The notes under the pieces were generated by a model, which ran no database searches, had not been told where the DNA came from, and worked only from the letters and a program-made list of their open reading frames with translations. Shown piece after piece: positions 63,191 through 64,000 of a stretch of DNA of 64,000 nucleotides. The stretch covers positions 62,790,205-62,854,204 of the forward strand of contig NC_134311.1 of assembly GCF_949628215.1 (NCBI RefSeq), written 5' to 3'. Position numbers and translations under genes: made by a program. Origin of the DNA: Phalacrocorax aristotelis. Lineage: Eukaryota > Chordata > Aves > Suliformes > Phalacrocoracidae. How positions within the stretch are numbered: position 1 is the first letter of the stretch; each line of letters opens with the position of its first letter.

Positions 63191-64000
63191 CCTGCTCAGG
63201 TTGCACTTCATAACCACGTATTGTCTCTTCTTTGTGCCCTGAACTCATCCTGCCTCTTGGAGGACTGCAACTAGCTGATATTGGAGTCAGGGGTATGGAG
63301 AGGCACGTGTGGGAGAGAAGTAAGAAAGGAAGCATGTTGCAAGCTAAACTGCAGGGTTTGTAGCAAATGTCTTTCTGCTGAAAAGGCTTTAGAAGTTGGT
63401 CAGGACCAGCACATTAAAAACATAATTCACATCACTGAACTCTTCCAGAAAAAGGCATTTTGTTCATGATTATGTTCAGTTGTCTAGTCAAAAATAAGTA
63501 TTTATAGGGAGTCCTTTGCATTTTTGTTTTTAAATTTCTGTTGTGTTATACTCCAAATTGGTTAGCAGTGAGCTTTGGGTTCATAGCAGTGTGAATAATA
63601 AGCCGCATTATTAAAGGAATAATTTTCTGAATGAAAGATACCAAACACGTGACTTTACACTATCAGTAAAAAAATTCACAGTGTATTTTGTTTGCCAAAC
63701 ATCATAGAAATATTGTAAGAAAGCTTTTCCCTTTATTTCTAGGCTTTCAGTCCCTTTGAGCTAGTGATTAGGCTCAAACAGCCTACTCTGCCACCTCCTT
63801 GGTCATCTCATCGTGTTGTGTCCTTACACCAGGGCCCAGAACAGACCCAGAACTGGTGGGTTTAGACACTATAACCCCACATTCAGCTTCTGCCCCCTCC
63901 CTCCAAATCTTACAACCCTATCGTCGTGGTAGAGCCAAGAGTTGTGAAAAAAAGCCACCCCAAAACCCAAACAAAAAAAAAACAAAGGAGGGAAATGAAA

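Larger units (their letters stand above)
59050..64000. other. Downstream intergenic DNA, no gene supported
   Basis: Moderate AT content returns after the MCIDAS block. I looked for CDC20B exons, its start MEWKLER and WD-repeat phrases, and for the miR-449 mature sequence, and found none. There is an 8-bp hairpin (CACCACAC TT GTGTGGTG, near 59344-59361) and an A-rich end at 63965-63990. Confidence 0.6.

Noticed and set aside
58400-64000. Hoped-for tRNA, snoRNA or microRNA genes
   Set aside because: No cloverleaf with intact A and B boxes, no paired C/D boxes, and no miR-449 or miR-34 seed in a hairpin could be seen.
1-64000. CRISPR arrays, operons, bacterial insertion sequences
   Set aside because: Everything recognisable is vertebrate nuclear sequence; no spaced identical repeats of that kind occur.

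Overview
The window is nuclear DNA from a bird. Long introns separate short exons joined by GT-AG splice sites, several LINEs are CR1 (the dominant avian LINE), and solo LTRs belong to families common in bird genomes. I recognise four host genes by reading exon translations against remembered vertebrate orthologues; no alignment was run. In mammals and other vertebrates these genes are neighbours (human 5q11.2). Chicken carries much of that human region on chromosome Z, so a Z-linked origin is plausible but inferred.

Layout: (1) 1-23583, minus strand: MTREX (MTR4), the RNA helicase of the nuclear exosome. Fifteen coding exons give residues 1-545 and the gene runs off the left edge inside intron 15. 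(2) 23584-23983: a CpG-rich head-to-head promoter about 400 bp long. (3) 23984-48723, plus strand: DHX29, a translation-initiation DExH helicase, complete in 27 coding exons (1366 codons). Its 3' UTR and then intergenic DNA follow to about 51.5 kb. (4) 51540-52688: two adjoining CR1 copies. (5) 53198-54229, plus: CCNO (cyclin O), three exons. (6) 55664-58399, plus: MCIDAS (multicilin), six exons, 387 codons. (7) 58400-64000: no gene that I can support.

The two halves differ. MTREX and DHX29 lie in AT-rich DNA with kilobase introns and housekeeping roles (nuclear RNA decay; 43S ribosome scanning). CCNO and MCIDAS lie in very GC-rich DNA with introns of 85-390 bp and serve one programme: multicilin with E2F4/5-DP1 switches on multiciliated-cell genes, and cyclin O supports the mass centriole amplification that follows. 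An inverted pair of perfect E2F consensus octamers lies between them. CDC20B with its intronic miR-449 cluster, the usual next neighbour, was not found in the last 5.6 kb.

Points worth a second look: the E2F pair, a GC-AG intron and a proline inside the multicilin coiled coil, a short cyclin O N-terminus behind a CR1 and a GGGGCC-type repeat, a perfect 36-bp palindrome in DHX29 intron 1, an 84-bp tandem duplication across the DHX29 exon 20 splice donor, an 88-bp DHX29 intron with a look-alike nearby, and solo LTRs that all lie antisense to their host gene.
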